From: Cupriavidus laharis
GTDB lineage: Bacteria > Pseudomonadota > Gammaproteobacteria > Burkholderiales > Burkholderiaceae
DNA: 64,000 bases
Direction: 5' to 3'
Assembly: GCF_914271435.1 (NCBI RefSeq)
Contig: NZ_CAJZAI010000011.1
Coordinates: forward strand, 1-64,000
The notes under the pieces are model-generated. The model saw only the letters and a program-made list of their open reading frames with translations. It was not told the DNA's origin and ran no database searches. Every line of letters starts with the position of its first letter. Positions within the stretch are counted from its first letter, which is position 1. Positions 47,902 through 55,959 of this stretch are shown here, one piece after another. The position numbers and the translations under genes were made by a program.

Positions 47902-48662
47902 CGTCTCGCCGTGGCATGCAAACTTTCGATGCTTAGCGTCGGTTTGCACGATAATGTTCCTGCTGTTCGCCCGCTAGCTGCCGTTCCCGAGGCGTTGGGA
48001 ACAAATTTACGTCAAGAAATTTTGCGGAACGCTGTTCCTCCGACCGACGTTTGGAGTAATTTTGTTCCTTTGCCAACGGCTCGGTCCATTGCTGGCCGGG
48101 ACGCTGCGGCTCGCGAAGCCGGTGATGGCTGCGGTTAGGACGGGCAAGCGATCAAGGTGCCAAGCGGGGCCACGCGGCGGGGGGGCGGAGGGGGCCACCG
48201 CCATGATCTAAACGCTTCGCAGTCGCGTCAGTCAGTCAGGCCCATGGTGCCAGGAACACTATTCTGCAAAAATCGGGAACAAATTGGTACAAACCGACGG
48301 GACCGGCCCTCCGGGCCATTGAAATAGAAACGAAATTTGACATAACGCCCGATCTAGCTCTCTTTGACCCCAAGCAGCCGCGATTGGTTGAGCGCTGAAC
48401 TACTACGTGAACCGTCTGGATCGTGACACGGCGTACAAAAGAAGGTACCCATGTGGCGAGCCCGATGAGGAAATTGGTTATCGGCGGGCTTTGGCTGACG
48501 CCCTTCGTGCAGCAACATCGGGATGACATCGAAATCATCCCGCAGTTTCCCGTCGGCGCACATCAGACTTAAGCGCGGGATGACGAAGCAGGTGTCAACC
48601 TCGCCCCGGGTCGTGCTGAAACAGCGTGTAGATGTCTCTCCACGCTTGACAGCCTCCAGCGG
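47902..48662. other. Non-coding stretch with repeated GGAAC/GTTCC motifs
   Basis: About 760 bases after the giant gene. GGGAACAAATT occurs near 47997 and 48270 and an inverted form (AATTTTGTTCC) near 48056; GGAAC-GCT-GTTCC is a small palindrome near 48026. A minus frame (48354-48563, 69 codons) is not recognised. May hold a decayed mobile end or recombination site at the right edge of the defence insertion. Confidence 0.4.
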
Positions 48663-49868
48663 CTAGCCGCTGCTCAGCATCGCTTCGATTATTGTTGCGG
48701 CCTTCATGACCATCGCGTCAGCTCCGCGCGGACCGATGACGGAAAGTCCTACGGGTGCGCCTTGCACGGTAATCCAGGGGAATGACACCTGCGGCAAGCC
48801 TGCCAGGCCGGCAGGGCATAGCAACAACTGGGCGCGCAGGCGGTTGCTCGCCAAGTCGGCCTCCGGATTTGTACAGAGCGGTGCGATCCCTGGCGCGGTT
48901 GGCAGCAAGAGCACGCTGTCGTCCCTGAGCAGCGTCGACAGCGTTTCCTTCGCCGCCAGTCGGCAAGAGGACTGCACGGCGACCTCGCTTGCGCTAACGT
49001 GTGACGCCGCAAGGAATCGGGACAGGACATCTTCGGCAAGTGTATGGCCGTGCTGCGTCACCCAATCCCCGTGTTGCTGCCAGATCTCGGCACCTTGCAG
49101 AAGTCGATGAGCCGTGGCCCAGATCCCAAGGGGCAGCGTGCCGGCAGCCAGGGTCTGGAGCGGCAGCTCTAGATGGCAATGCAGTTCGCGCAGGGCGGCC
49201 TGGACTTCGGGGTCGCAGGCGGCGATGGCGTCCTCGGCGATCCAGTAGAGCGCTGGCGCGGCGCCGATTGCCGGCGGCGCCAGCACTTCGAGAACCTGTG
49301 CCATGACGACCGCTGAGCGTGCGAACCAGCCTACGGTGTCGAAGGCCGGCGCCAGCGGAAAACCTGCGGTACCGGCCAGCAGCCCATGCGTGGGACGTAT
49401 GCCCCAGACCCCGCAGTAGCTTGCCGGCAAGCGGGCCGAGCCGCCGCAGTCGGTCGCCAGGCCGATATCGGCATCTCCGCTTGCCACCGCGACCGCAGAG
49501 CCCGACGACGAGCCACCAGGCAGCCGCCGCGGGCAGGCGGGATTGACAGGCGTGCCATAGTGCAGGTTGATACCTGACAGGCTGAAGGCCAATTCATCGG
49601 TGACGGTTTTCCCGACCCATGAGGCACCCGCGGCAAGCAAGCCCGCGACCGCCGGCGCGGTGGCTGGCGAGACCGGCTGATCCTGTCGCCAGACGGGATT
49701 TCCGGCGCCGGTGCGCAGGCCTGCAACGTGGAACACATCCTTCACCGCGAGGCGCAACCCTGCGAGCCGCGACGATGTTTGGTCGATGCGGGGACCGCTG
49801 CCGAAGCCGTCCCTAACAAAGGCACCGTTCAGGCCAGGCTGCAATAGATCTGACATCGTTGCACTCAT
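48663..49868 (-). CDS. Amidase (amidase-signature family)
   Basis: 401 residues from the ATG at 49868, overlapping the stop of the upstream Bug gene by four bases; the frame is open further. The Ser-cisSer-Lys catalytic set is visible: AVKDVFH lysine, GGSSSGSA, and CGGSARLPASYCG for the nucleophile. It hydrolyses an amide or related carbon-nitrogen bond. Coupling to a Bug receptor suggests use of an imported amide or carboxylate. Confidence 0.87.
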   Translation of the reverse strand: MSATMSDLLQPGLNGAFVRDGFGSGPRIDQTSSRLAGLRLAVKDVFHVAGLRTGAGNPVWRQDQPVSPATAPAVAGLLAAGASWVGKTVTDELAFSLSGINLHYGTPVNPACPRRLPGGSSSGSAVAVASGDADIGLATDCGGSARLPASYCGVWGIRPTHGLLAGTAGFPLAPAFDTVGWFARSAVVMAQVLEVLAPPAIGAAPALYWIAEDAIAACDPEVQAALRELHCHLELPLQTLAAGTLPLGIWATAHRLLQGAEIWQQHGDWVTQHGHTLAEDVLSRFLAASHVSASEVAVQSSCRLAAKETLSTLLRDDSVLLLPTAPGIAPLCTNPEADLASNRLRAQLLLCPAGLAGLPQVSFPWITVQGAPVGLSVIGPRGADAMVMKAATIIEAMLSSG

Positions 49869-50836
49869 TGCAGCTGCACCTTTCCCGAGGCGATCATGCT
49901 CTTCCATCCCGCCTGCTCCTGGCGGATCCTTGCCGAAAAGGCCTGCGGGTCGCTGCCGACAATATCGAGCCCATTGTCGGTGAACACTCTGCGGACGTCG
50001 GCGTCGGAATTCAGGATCCTGCGGATCTCCTGGCTCAACCGGCTGATGACGGGTGCTGGCGTGCCGCGCGGCGCAAACGCGCCGATCCATACGATTGCAT
50101 CGACGCCCGGTACGCCCTGCTCGGCAAGGGTGGGTACGTTTGACAGCAACGGCGAACGCTTGTCGCCGGTCACCGCCAGCACGCGGACGCGGCCGGCATC
50201 GGCCAGGGGCTTGGTCGAGCCGACGCTGTCGAACTGCATTTCGATCTCGCCTGACATCAGCGCGGTGGCGAGTGCGGAGGTGCCCTTGTACGGGATATGG
50301 GCAATCTCGGTTCCTGTCTTCAGCCTAAATTGCTCGCCAGCGAGATGGGTTATGCTGCCGACACCAACGCTGCCGAAATTGAGCTTCCCGGGCTGCTGCT
50401 TGGCCAGCGCGATAAGCTCGGCGACATTGCTCGCGCGGACCTTGGGATTTACCTTCAGGGCCAGCGGATAGCTGCCGAGCATGGCGATCGGCGCGAAGTC
50501 CCGGAGCGGGTCATACGGCGGGGACGGCTGCAGCAAAGGGGCCAGTACGTGGCTGCTGTTGCTTGCGATCAACAGCGTGTGCCCGTCGGGCCGGGCGCGC
50601 ATGACGTAGGATTCGCCGATCAGCCCGGTGGCGCCTGCGCGGTTTTCCACAATGAACGGCTGTCCGAGCGCCGTCGACAGCTTCTGCCCCAGCACGCGCG
50701 CCACGAGGTCGGTGGCGCCGCCGGCAGGGAATGGCGACACCAGCGCCACCGGACGCTCCGGATAGGCAGGGTGGGCCAGCGCCAGCGCGCATGGCGTGGC
50801 CAGCACCCATCCACACAGTGTTCTTGCGAGCCTCAT
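49865..50836 (-). CDS. Bug/TctC-type periplasmic solute receptor
   Basis: 323 residues from the ATG at 50836 (AAGGGG upstream). Signal peptide MRLARTLCGWVLATPCALALA. Family marks: YPERPVALVSPFPAGGATD, GQPFIVENRAGATG and PDGHTLLIAS. It binds a small carboxylate or amide for a Tct-type transporter; no permease adjacent, as is usual for orphan Bug genes in Burkholderiales. Operon with the amidase, divergent from a LysR gene. Confidence 0.92.
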   Translation of the reverse strand: MRLARTLCGWVLATPCALALAHPAYPERPVALVSPFPAGGATDLVARVLGQKLSTALGQPFIVENRAGATGLIGESYVMRARPDGHTLLIASNSSHVLAPLLQPSPPYDPLRDFAPIAMLGSYPLALKVNPKVRASNVAELIALAKQQPGKLNFGSVGVGSITHLAGEQFRLKTGTEIAHIPYKGTSALATALMSGEIEMQFDSVGSTKPLADAGRVRVLAVTGDKRSPLLSNVPTLAEQGVPGVDAIVWIGAFAPRGTPAPVISRLSQEIRRILNSDADVRRVFTDNGLDIVGSDPQAFSARIRQEQAGWKSMIASGKVQLQ

Positions 50837-50967
50837 AGTTGTCCCCTTCAGTGAGGCCTTCAGTATCGGAACGGCGCCACCGTGCGACAAGCGGGCATTC
50901 GCAACTGCACCTTTTGTCTATGGCAAAGGTCGCGCAATGTCCAGTTCTGTTGCGATAATATGGACCG

Positions 50968-51858
50968 ATGCACTACGACCTGACTGACCTGAGGCTGTTC
51001 CTTGCGATTGCCGAGGAGGGTAGCGTTTCGCGCGGCGCGCAACGCTGCCATCTTGCGCCATCCTCCGCTAGCCTGCGTATCAAGGCATTGGAAGAGGCGG
51101 TCGGAACGCCGCTGTTCCGGCGCCTGGCGCGCGGCGTGGAGCCGAACGCGGCGGGGATCGTAATGATGGAGCATGTGCGGCGATGCATCGCGCAACTCGG
51201 TCAGATGCATGCGGACCTGACGCCGTTCTCCGCGGGGATTTCGAACCATCTGACCCTTTTTGCGAATAACAATGCGATCAATTCCTGGCTGCCGGACGAC
51301 CTGTTGCCGTTCCTGCGCGCGCATCCGTCAGTACGGATTGCGCTGGAGGAGCGGCTTGGCACTGACATCGTTGTCGCGGTGGCGACCGGCAGGGCCGACC
51401 TTGGCGTGATCGCCATCGATGCCGAGCACCCGGAGCTCACGCTGATCCCGTATCGCGAGGACCGCTTCGTGGTGATTGCGCCGGCCGGCAGTCCGACGGC
51501 GAAGAAGAAATCAGTACGGTTCGCCGCGTGCCTGAGTACGCCATTCGTGACGCTGCTCAATGGCACCGCGCTCCATACCTACCTGTTGAACCATGCCACG
51601 GCGCTCGGCCGGCAACTCGATGTCCGCATGCAGGTGTCCGGTTACCGGGCAGTCGCAAGGCTTGTGGCAGCCGGTGTGGGCATCGGCATCGTGCCGGAGT
51701 CCGCCCTTGACGCGGCGGAGCGCCGGCGCTTGGCCATTATCCGATTGGATGAACCGTGGGCAGTACGCCATCATCAGCTGTGCGTGCAACCAGAGGCACT
51801 TGCAAGCAGTGCTTTGCTGGCTTCGCTGGTTGAGACGTTGCGCAAGACAGCTCGGTAG
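50968..51858 (+). CDS. LysR-family transcriptional regulator
   Basis: 296 residues. N-terminal winged helix (DLTDLRLFLAIAEEGSVSRGAQRCHLAPSS is the start of the family pattern, about residues 4-33), then the LysR substrate-binding domain. Divergent from the Bug/amidase operon across a 131-base gap, so it very likely controls that operon in response to its substrate. Confidence 0.92.
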   Translation: MHYDLTDLRLFLAIAEEGSVSRGAQRCHLAPSSASLRIKALEEAVGTPLFRRLARGVEPNAAGIVMMEHVRRCIAQLGQMHADLTPFSAGISNHLTLFANNNAINSWLPDDLLPFLRAHPSVRIALEERLGTDIVVAVATGRADLGVIAIDAEHPELTLIPYREDRFVVIAPAGSPTAKKKSVRFAACLSTPFVTLLNGTALHTYLLNHATALGRQLDVRMQVSGYRAVARLVAAGVGIGIVPESALDAAERRRLAIIRLDEPWAVRHHQLCVQPEALASSALLASLVETLRKTAR

Positions 51859-51979
51859 CTGCTTGCCTTGCCGTCGCGAGGTTGCGGCGATAGGGCGCGA
51901 TAACGTTGTGCTTATCGCTTCATCGGCAGCGAAATGCTAGCGCGATGGCACGCCGATGGCGGCTGCGCTGAAAGCTGAT

Positions 51980-52546
51980 CTAAGCGTCGTCAGCGGGAAT
52001 TGCATGGCCTTGGTCCTGCAAGGCCTTGGTCCAGCGCTTGATGCGTGCACGCAGTCGTCCCTGCGCAGCTCTGTCTATCGGCATGTCGTCGACGCGACTG
52101 ATCGCTGTACGGGGCAAGACATAGCCATGTTGTATCAGGGCCATACAGAAGACTCGGTCCTTGTCGCGATCCGCTGCTGCCTTCGCCATAAAGAGGTCAA
52201 CAAGGTCAAGGCAATAGCCAACCCGCCCATTCGTAGCCGCTGTCTGGATGCGCTGCAAGCGGCTTTCCCACCCGGCCGGAAGACATGCTGTCTCCGGCCC
52301 GACGCCCTGCGCGTAGTAACCATACGTCTCGTGAAAGCGCGAGCCTTCTCCAATCGCCGCGTCGATCGCATCCGCCTTGTGGGTGGCATTGAGCGGGTAT
52401 ATGTCCGCCTCCGCGGACATCGTGAAAACCGCCGGGGGATTGGGAATCGGCCCCAGGATGGACTGGCTGCCAACGACAACGAATTCATATTCGTTCGTGA
52501 TGTCGGCAGCAGCCCGAATGATGTGCTCCAGATCTTCCCGCTTCAT
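51980..52546 (-). CDS. DUF6036-type nucleotidyltransferase, probable toxin
   Basis: 188 residues from the ATG at 52546; overlaps the stop of the XRE gene by four bases. Contains FVVVGSQSILG and AEADIYPLN, a degenerate GS...D-x-D-like NTase pattern as in DUF6036/AbiEii-like proteins. With an upstream helix-turn-helix partner this resembles a two-gene toxin-antitoxin module. Toxic activity is inferred only from the layout. Confidence 0.65.
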   Translation of the reverse strand: MKREDLEHIIRAAADITNEYEFVVVGSQSILGPIPNPPAVFTMSAEADIYPLNATHKADAIDAAIGEGSRFHETYGYYAQGVGPETACLPAGWESRLQRIQTAATNGRVGYCLDLVDLFMAKAAADRDKDRVFCMALIQHGYVLPRTAISRVDDMPIDRAAQGRLRARIKRWTKALQDQGHAIPADDA

Positions 52547-53208
52547 TCCTGGTCCCCGAGGACAACGCCTTTTTTCAACGCCTGAACCTGTGCTAGCACT
52601 TCCTGCCGAATGGCATCTGGTAAAAGCGTGGGCAGCGGAGACGCTTGGCGCAGCTCTTGAGCACGCCGAGTTCGGCCGAGCGCTTTGCGCCACGACTGGT
52701 TCGCAAGAATCGTTTCCCACTCGGACCAGAGTGAATCAGACCGTGAGTCTCCCTGCGCGCGCCATCGCCTGAGAACTTCTCGGGCCCGGTCCAGTAGCGC
52801 TGGGTCATCCTGAATCAGGCGGATTGCTTCCTTGTGGAGCGCCATGCTCTGCAAGTCCTGAGCCTCATGGCGGCTTGGATCAGTCCTTACCCGAACCTGA
52901 ACCTGCGGAATGGCGCGCTTGGATGAGGCGGCCGCAGAGTTCGCGGGCGCCGGTTGAAAAGTATCGCTGACTAACAGGGCAAGGTCACCGGCAACCCCCA
53001 GCACGGACATGACACGCAGATATGTGCCCATGGTTGGCGCGGGGTCGCCTGCCTCTACCGCAGCGAGGGTCGTCCGGGAGATGCCGACGCGCTTCGCCAT
53101 CTCAACCGTGCCAAAGCCCTGAGCCTTCCGCAAGCGTTTGATGCGGTCGCCGAGCTGCAAGAGCAAGTGGCGCTCGAGGACGGAAGTAGTATCGGTAAAG
53201 GCTGGCAT
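52543..53208 (-). CDS. XRE-family helix-turn-helix protein, probable antitoxin
   Basis: 221 residues. N-terminal XRE domain (LGDRIKRLRKAQGFGTVEMA, RVGISRTTLAAVEAGDPAPT). The rest is helical with a P/A linker near 100. First gene of the pair with the nucleotidyltransferase and probably represses its own promoter; a short inverted repeat lies directly before its start codon. Confidence 0.75.
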   Translation of the reverse strand: MPAFTDTTSVLERHLLLQLGDRIKRLRKAQGFGTVEMAKRVGISRTTLAAVEAGDPAPTMGTYLRVMSVLGVAGDLALLVSDTFQPAPANSAAASSKRAIPQVQVRVRTDPSRHEAQDLQSMALHKEAIRLIQDDPALLDRAREVLRRWRAQGDSRSDSLWSEWETILANQSWRKALGRTRRAQELRQASPLPTLLPDAIRQEVLAQVQALKKGVVLGDQE

Positions 53209-53209
53209 A

Positions 53210-53227
53210 TGTCCAGTATTTTAGACA
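53210..53227. promoter_or_regulatory. Possible operator of the XRE/nucleotidyltransferase pair
   Basis: TGTC-N10-GACA directly upstream of the XRE start codon. Short arms; inferred as an autoregulatory site. Confidence 0.35.
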
Positions 53228-53356
53228 AAAACCGGAAATTTGACTAGGTTGCTGAACAGATCAATGCTGGAAGGAGTGTTACGTCGGATCCACCTGGAGG
53301 TACCGCCGTAGAGCTTCTGCGCCACGCCCCCGGTTATTGTCGTGTATCCAAGCAGC

Positions 53357-53608
53357 CAACCAAAGATGAGCGGCCTGACGGCTCAGCACTTCGGCCTGGT
53401 CGGGCGTGGGGTACTCGCCGAAGGCAATTTCGCCGACATCACGGTCTTCGATGCCGCACGCATCATCGATACGGCGACGTTCGAGCAGCCGGTGGCCCAG
53501 GCCACCGGTATCACCTGTGTTTTCGTGAATGGCAACATGGCATGGCGTGACGGGGCCACCACCGGCACGCGGGCCGGCACAGTCATCCGGCGCGGCGATC
53601 GCGCATAA
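53357..53608 (+). pseudogene. D-aminoacylase-like amidohydrolase, C-terminal fragment
   Basis: The frame reads KMSGLTAQHFGLVGRGVLAE and GNFADITVFDAARI, ending VNGNMAWRDGATTGTRAG, which is the last 80 residues of N-acyl-D-amino-acid deacylases. The metal-binding core is absent. It lies next to the toxin-antitoxin pair, whose arrival may have removed the rest. Confidence 0.7.
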
Positions 53609-53642
53609 TCCCACTATCCGCTAATCCAGCACCTGAAGAATC

Positions 53643-54059
53643 ATGACGCAATCTGTCTTTCACCTGGCGTTCAATATCACCGATCTCGGGGAGGCGCGCC
53701 GCTTCTACGGCGGCGTGCTTGGCTGCAAGGAAGGCCGCAGCACTGACACCTGGGTCGACTTCGATTTCTTTGGCCACCAGATTTCGCTTCACCTCGGCAA
53801 GCCATTCGAGACCGCGCGAACCGGGCACGTCGGCAATGCCCTCGTGCCGATGCCGCACTTCGGCATTATCTTGCTGCTGCCGGAATGGCGTGCGTTGGCC
53901 GACCGCCTGGCGGCGGCCGGTACGGCTTTCGTGCTGGCGCCTCAAGTGCGGTTCGAAGGCGAGCCGGGCGAGCAGTGGACGATGTTTTTCATTGATCCCT
54001 TCGGTAACCCGATTGAAGTGAAGGGGTTCAAGACCTGGGAGGCCGTGTACGCGCACTAG
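53643..54059 (+). CDS. VOC-family (glyoxalase-like) protein
   Basis: 138 residues: two beta-alpha-beta-beta-beta modules starting FHLAFNITDLGEARRFYGG and ending FFIDPFGNPIEVKGF, with the metal-site H/E positions conserved. Such proteins are dioxygenases, isomerases or resistance proteins; the reaction cannot be told. Follows the amidohydrolase fragment by 34 bases, so formerly perhaps one operon. Confidence 0.85.
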   Translation: MTQSVFHLAFNITDLGEARRFYGGVLGCKEGRSTDTWVDFDFFGHQISLHLGKPFETARTGHVGNALVPMPHFGIILLLPEWRALADRLAAAGTAFVLAPQVRFEGEPGEQWTMFFIDPFGNPIEVKGFKTWEAVYAH

Positions 54060-54172
54060 CGCGTAAGCGCATTGCATAGAAGGCATCCCGGATTTGACGG
54101 CTCGGCAGCGTTCTCGACCCACGCCCTCCTAGAGGGTTGGCCGCTATTCGTAAAAAATCCGCCACATCTCCG

Positions 54173-54329
54173 CTAAGCGGCTGATTTTAAAAGAAATTCT
54201 ATCGTTGAATCGAGTGGCGGAGCCCGTCTCTGGAGGTCCAGCAGGTAGTCCCCGAGCCGATTGATATGCTCGCGCCGGTAAGGGGAAAGTACCTTCAGTG
54301 CAGTGGTGTTGGATGTGTACAGCCGGCGC
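54173..54329 (-). pseudogene. Tn3-family transposase C-terminal fragment
   Basis: Reads ALKVLSPYRREHINRLGDYL and PPLDSTIEFLLKS, the very end of Tn3-type TnpA proteins. Homology stops where the inverted oxygenase fragment begins (54330). A GGG-starting sequence at 54134 could be the outer terminal repeat, not confirmed. Confidence 0.55.
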
Positions 54330-54472
54330 ATCGAACTGCCCGGCCCGCGCTGGCCGCATGACCTCGGCATGACCGAGAACTACTGCGTGCTGCATGACCT
54401 GCCGCTGTTCTTCGATCCGGAACGCCTGCTGGTTGTCGCGGTCCACCACGCCGTAGTTCATGTAGGGCGGGG
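54330..54472 (+). repeat. Rearranged fragment of a carotenoid-oxygenase gene
   Basis: 54330-54428 is an inverted copy of 56710-56808 (99 bases, three differences, all synonymous). 54428-54472 is a direct copy of 56826-56870 with one difference. The two parts are adjacent and have opposite relative orientation, so one was inverted. Confidence 0.9.
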
Positions 54473-54486
54473 TTCAAAGTACAGCT

Positions 54487-54715
54487 TGTTCTTGGCGCTT
54501 GCCGTGCCGACCAGGCGGTGCAGTTGAGCACCGCGCAGCAGGGAGACGGCAATCGTGTCGATGTCACGAAGAACGGTGCCTACAACCGGGCGCTCGTCGG
54601 GCAGTATGGGCAGGACAACCAGGCATATGTCAGCCAGACCGGACTCGGTGGCGCGGTGCCCCAGTTTGGCAACAATATGACCGCCACCATCAGTCAGCGC
54701 GGAGGGCGCCAGGTT
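54487..54715 (+). pseudogene. Curlin (CsgA/CsgB-like) repeat fragment
   Basis: Reads DQAVQLSTAQQGDGNRVDV, GAYNRALVGQYGQDNQAYVS and FGNNMTATISQRGG, with the Q/N/G/S spacing of curlin repeats. Neither a start nor the full repeat set is present. Probably a broken piece of an amyloid-fibre gene carried here with the rearranged segment. Confidence 0.6.
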
Positions 54716-54765
54716 CGTTGTGCCCGGTCGAGCGGGACGAGCCTGATTGCCCATGTCGAACGTCT

Positions 54766-55872
54766 TCAGAACAGATGCTTGATGCCCGCATAGGCCATTC
54801 GAGCACGAGCCCCCGCGTCCGCCGTCGACAGCTGGGATCCCGACTTCAGTCCGCCAACCCAGAAGTTATATCGCCCGTTGCGCTCGTTCCGCAGCTCCAC
54901 ATAAGAGACATCGAGTGTGGTGCGCTTGCTCAGGCTGTACTGATAGCTTATGGAAAGCATCTTTGCGCCGGTGTCATCCACCGTATGACCGTTTTCGTGC
55001 ATCGAGAACGCCTGCCCCCAAGTCAGTGCGACCAGGTGCGGGCCAAAGCTGTACCCAAGCGGGACGGCGTAGGCGATCCGGTCCTGCCGCAGATTGGTTG
55101 CACGGTTGGTCACGCGGTTACGGTCAACCACGACGCCCACGCGGAAGCCGTTCCACGTGTAGCCAATGGCCAGCTTGTCGGCCGTCTGGTCCAGCGAGCC
55201 GACGGTCTGCAGAGGCAAGGTACCCTGGCTGTCACGCTGCATGTGGAAGTAGCCGGCCTTGAAGCCGCCGTTGGTGTACGTCGGACTGACGTACCAAGTA
55301 TGGTTGCGGCCAGCGCCCGGCTGTTCGGCGTCAAAGGAGTAGGATGCCATTCCCGAGAAGCCGGCGATGACCGGAAACTCGTAGCGGACCGTGTTGTTCA
55401 GGAAGTTGCCGGCGAAGTTGGCGCCGTTGATGGTGCCGAGGACATTGAGCGAGTTGGCGGCATTGGGCGCTGCGTCAAATGAGCCGTGCGTGTCGTTGAT
55501 GAACCAATGGTGGCTGAAATAAACCGACTGGCGGCCTAGTTTCAGGCGCCCAAAGCGTTCTTCGTCAAGGCCGACGTAGAACGTACGGCCGGCACCCTGG
55601 ACGCCGGTGTCAAGCGCAAAGTCCCATTCCAGGTGATAGAGGGCCTTCAGGCCCGGCGCCAGTTGTTCCTTGCCGTCGATGAACCAAAAGCTCGTGTTGT
55701 TCGATTCGCGGTAGGCGCGGGCGGACGTGCCGCCTGTGCGGCCGGAGCCGCTGATGGAGGTCATGTCGAGGCCGAGCTTGAGCTGGCCGCCGACCAGCAT
55801 GGTGGTCTGCGCGCTGGCGAGTGCCGGTGCGCAGAGCAAGGCCAGCGCAGCGGCGCAGGTGAGGGATTGCAT
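54766..55872 (-). CDS. Outer-membrane porin, Burkholderia type
   Basis: 368 residues from the ATG at 55872 (GGAG upstream). Signal peptide MQSLTCAAALALLCAPALASA. Beta-barrel pattern with FYVGLDEERFGRLKLGRQ, the conserved porin stretch, and a C-terminal aromatic residue (YAGIKHLF) for BAM recognition. Last gene of the five-gene minus-strand cluster, so it probably admits the substrate of this pathway. Confidence 0.88.
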   Translation of the reverse strand: MQSLTCAAALALLCAPALASAQTTMLVGGQLKLGLDMTSISGSGRTGGTSARAYRESNNTSFWFIDGKEQLAPGLKALYHLEWDFALDTGVQGAGRTFYVGLDEERFGRLKLGRQSVYFSHHWFINDTHGSFDAAPNAANSLNVLGTINGANFAGNFLNNTVRYEFPVIAGFSGMASYSFDAEQPGAGRNHTWYVSPTYTNGGFKAGYFHMQRDSQGTLPLQTVGSLDQTADKLAIGYTWNGFRVGVVVDRNRVTNRATNLRQDRIAYAVPLGYSFGPHLVALTWGQAFSMHENGHTVDDTGAKMLSISYQYSLSKRTTLDVSYVELRNERNGRYNFWVGGLKSGSQLSTADAGARARMAYAGIKHLF

Positions 55873-55959
55873 GGGTTGTCTCCGTCCTTTCAATGGATTG
55901 GCTGGACCTCTGCGGGTCCTGCCGCGATGCCGGCGCGCCGCCGGGGCGCGCCGACTGGC

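Noticed and set aside
48354-48563. 69-codon minus frame beginning MCADGKLRDDFD
   Set aside because: Protein-like wording but no known family, no ribosome site, and an overlapping frame of similar length; not enough to call a gene.
54303-54527. 74-codon plus frame that looks like an oxygenase gene
   Set aside because: Only the first part matches the oxygenase; the rest is the antisense of the same gene, so it is a rearranged fragment.
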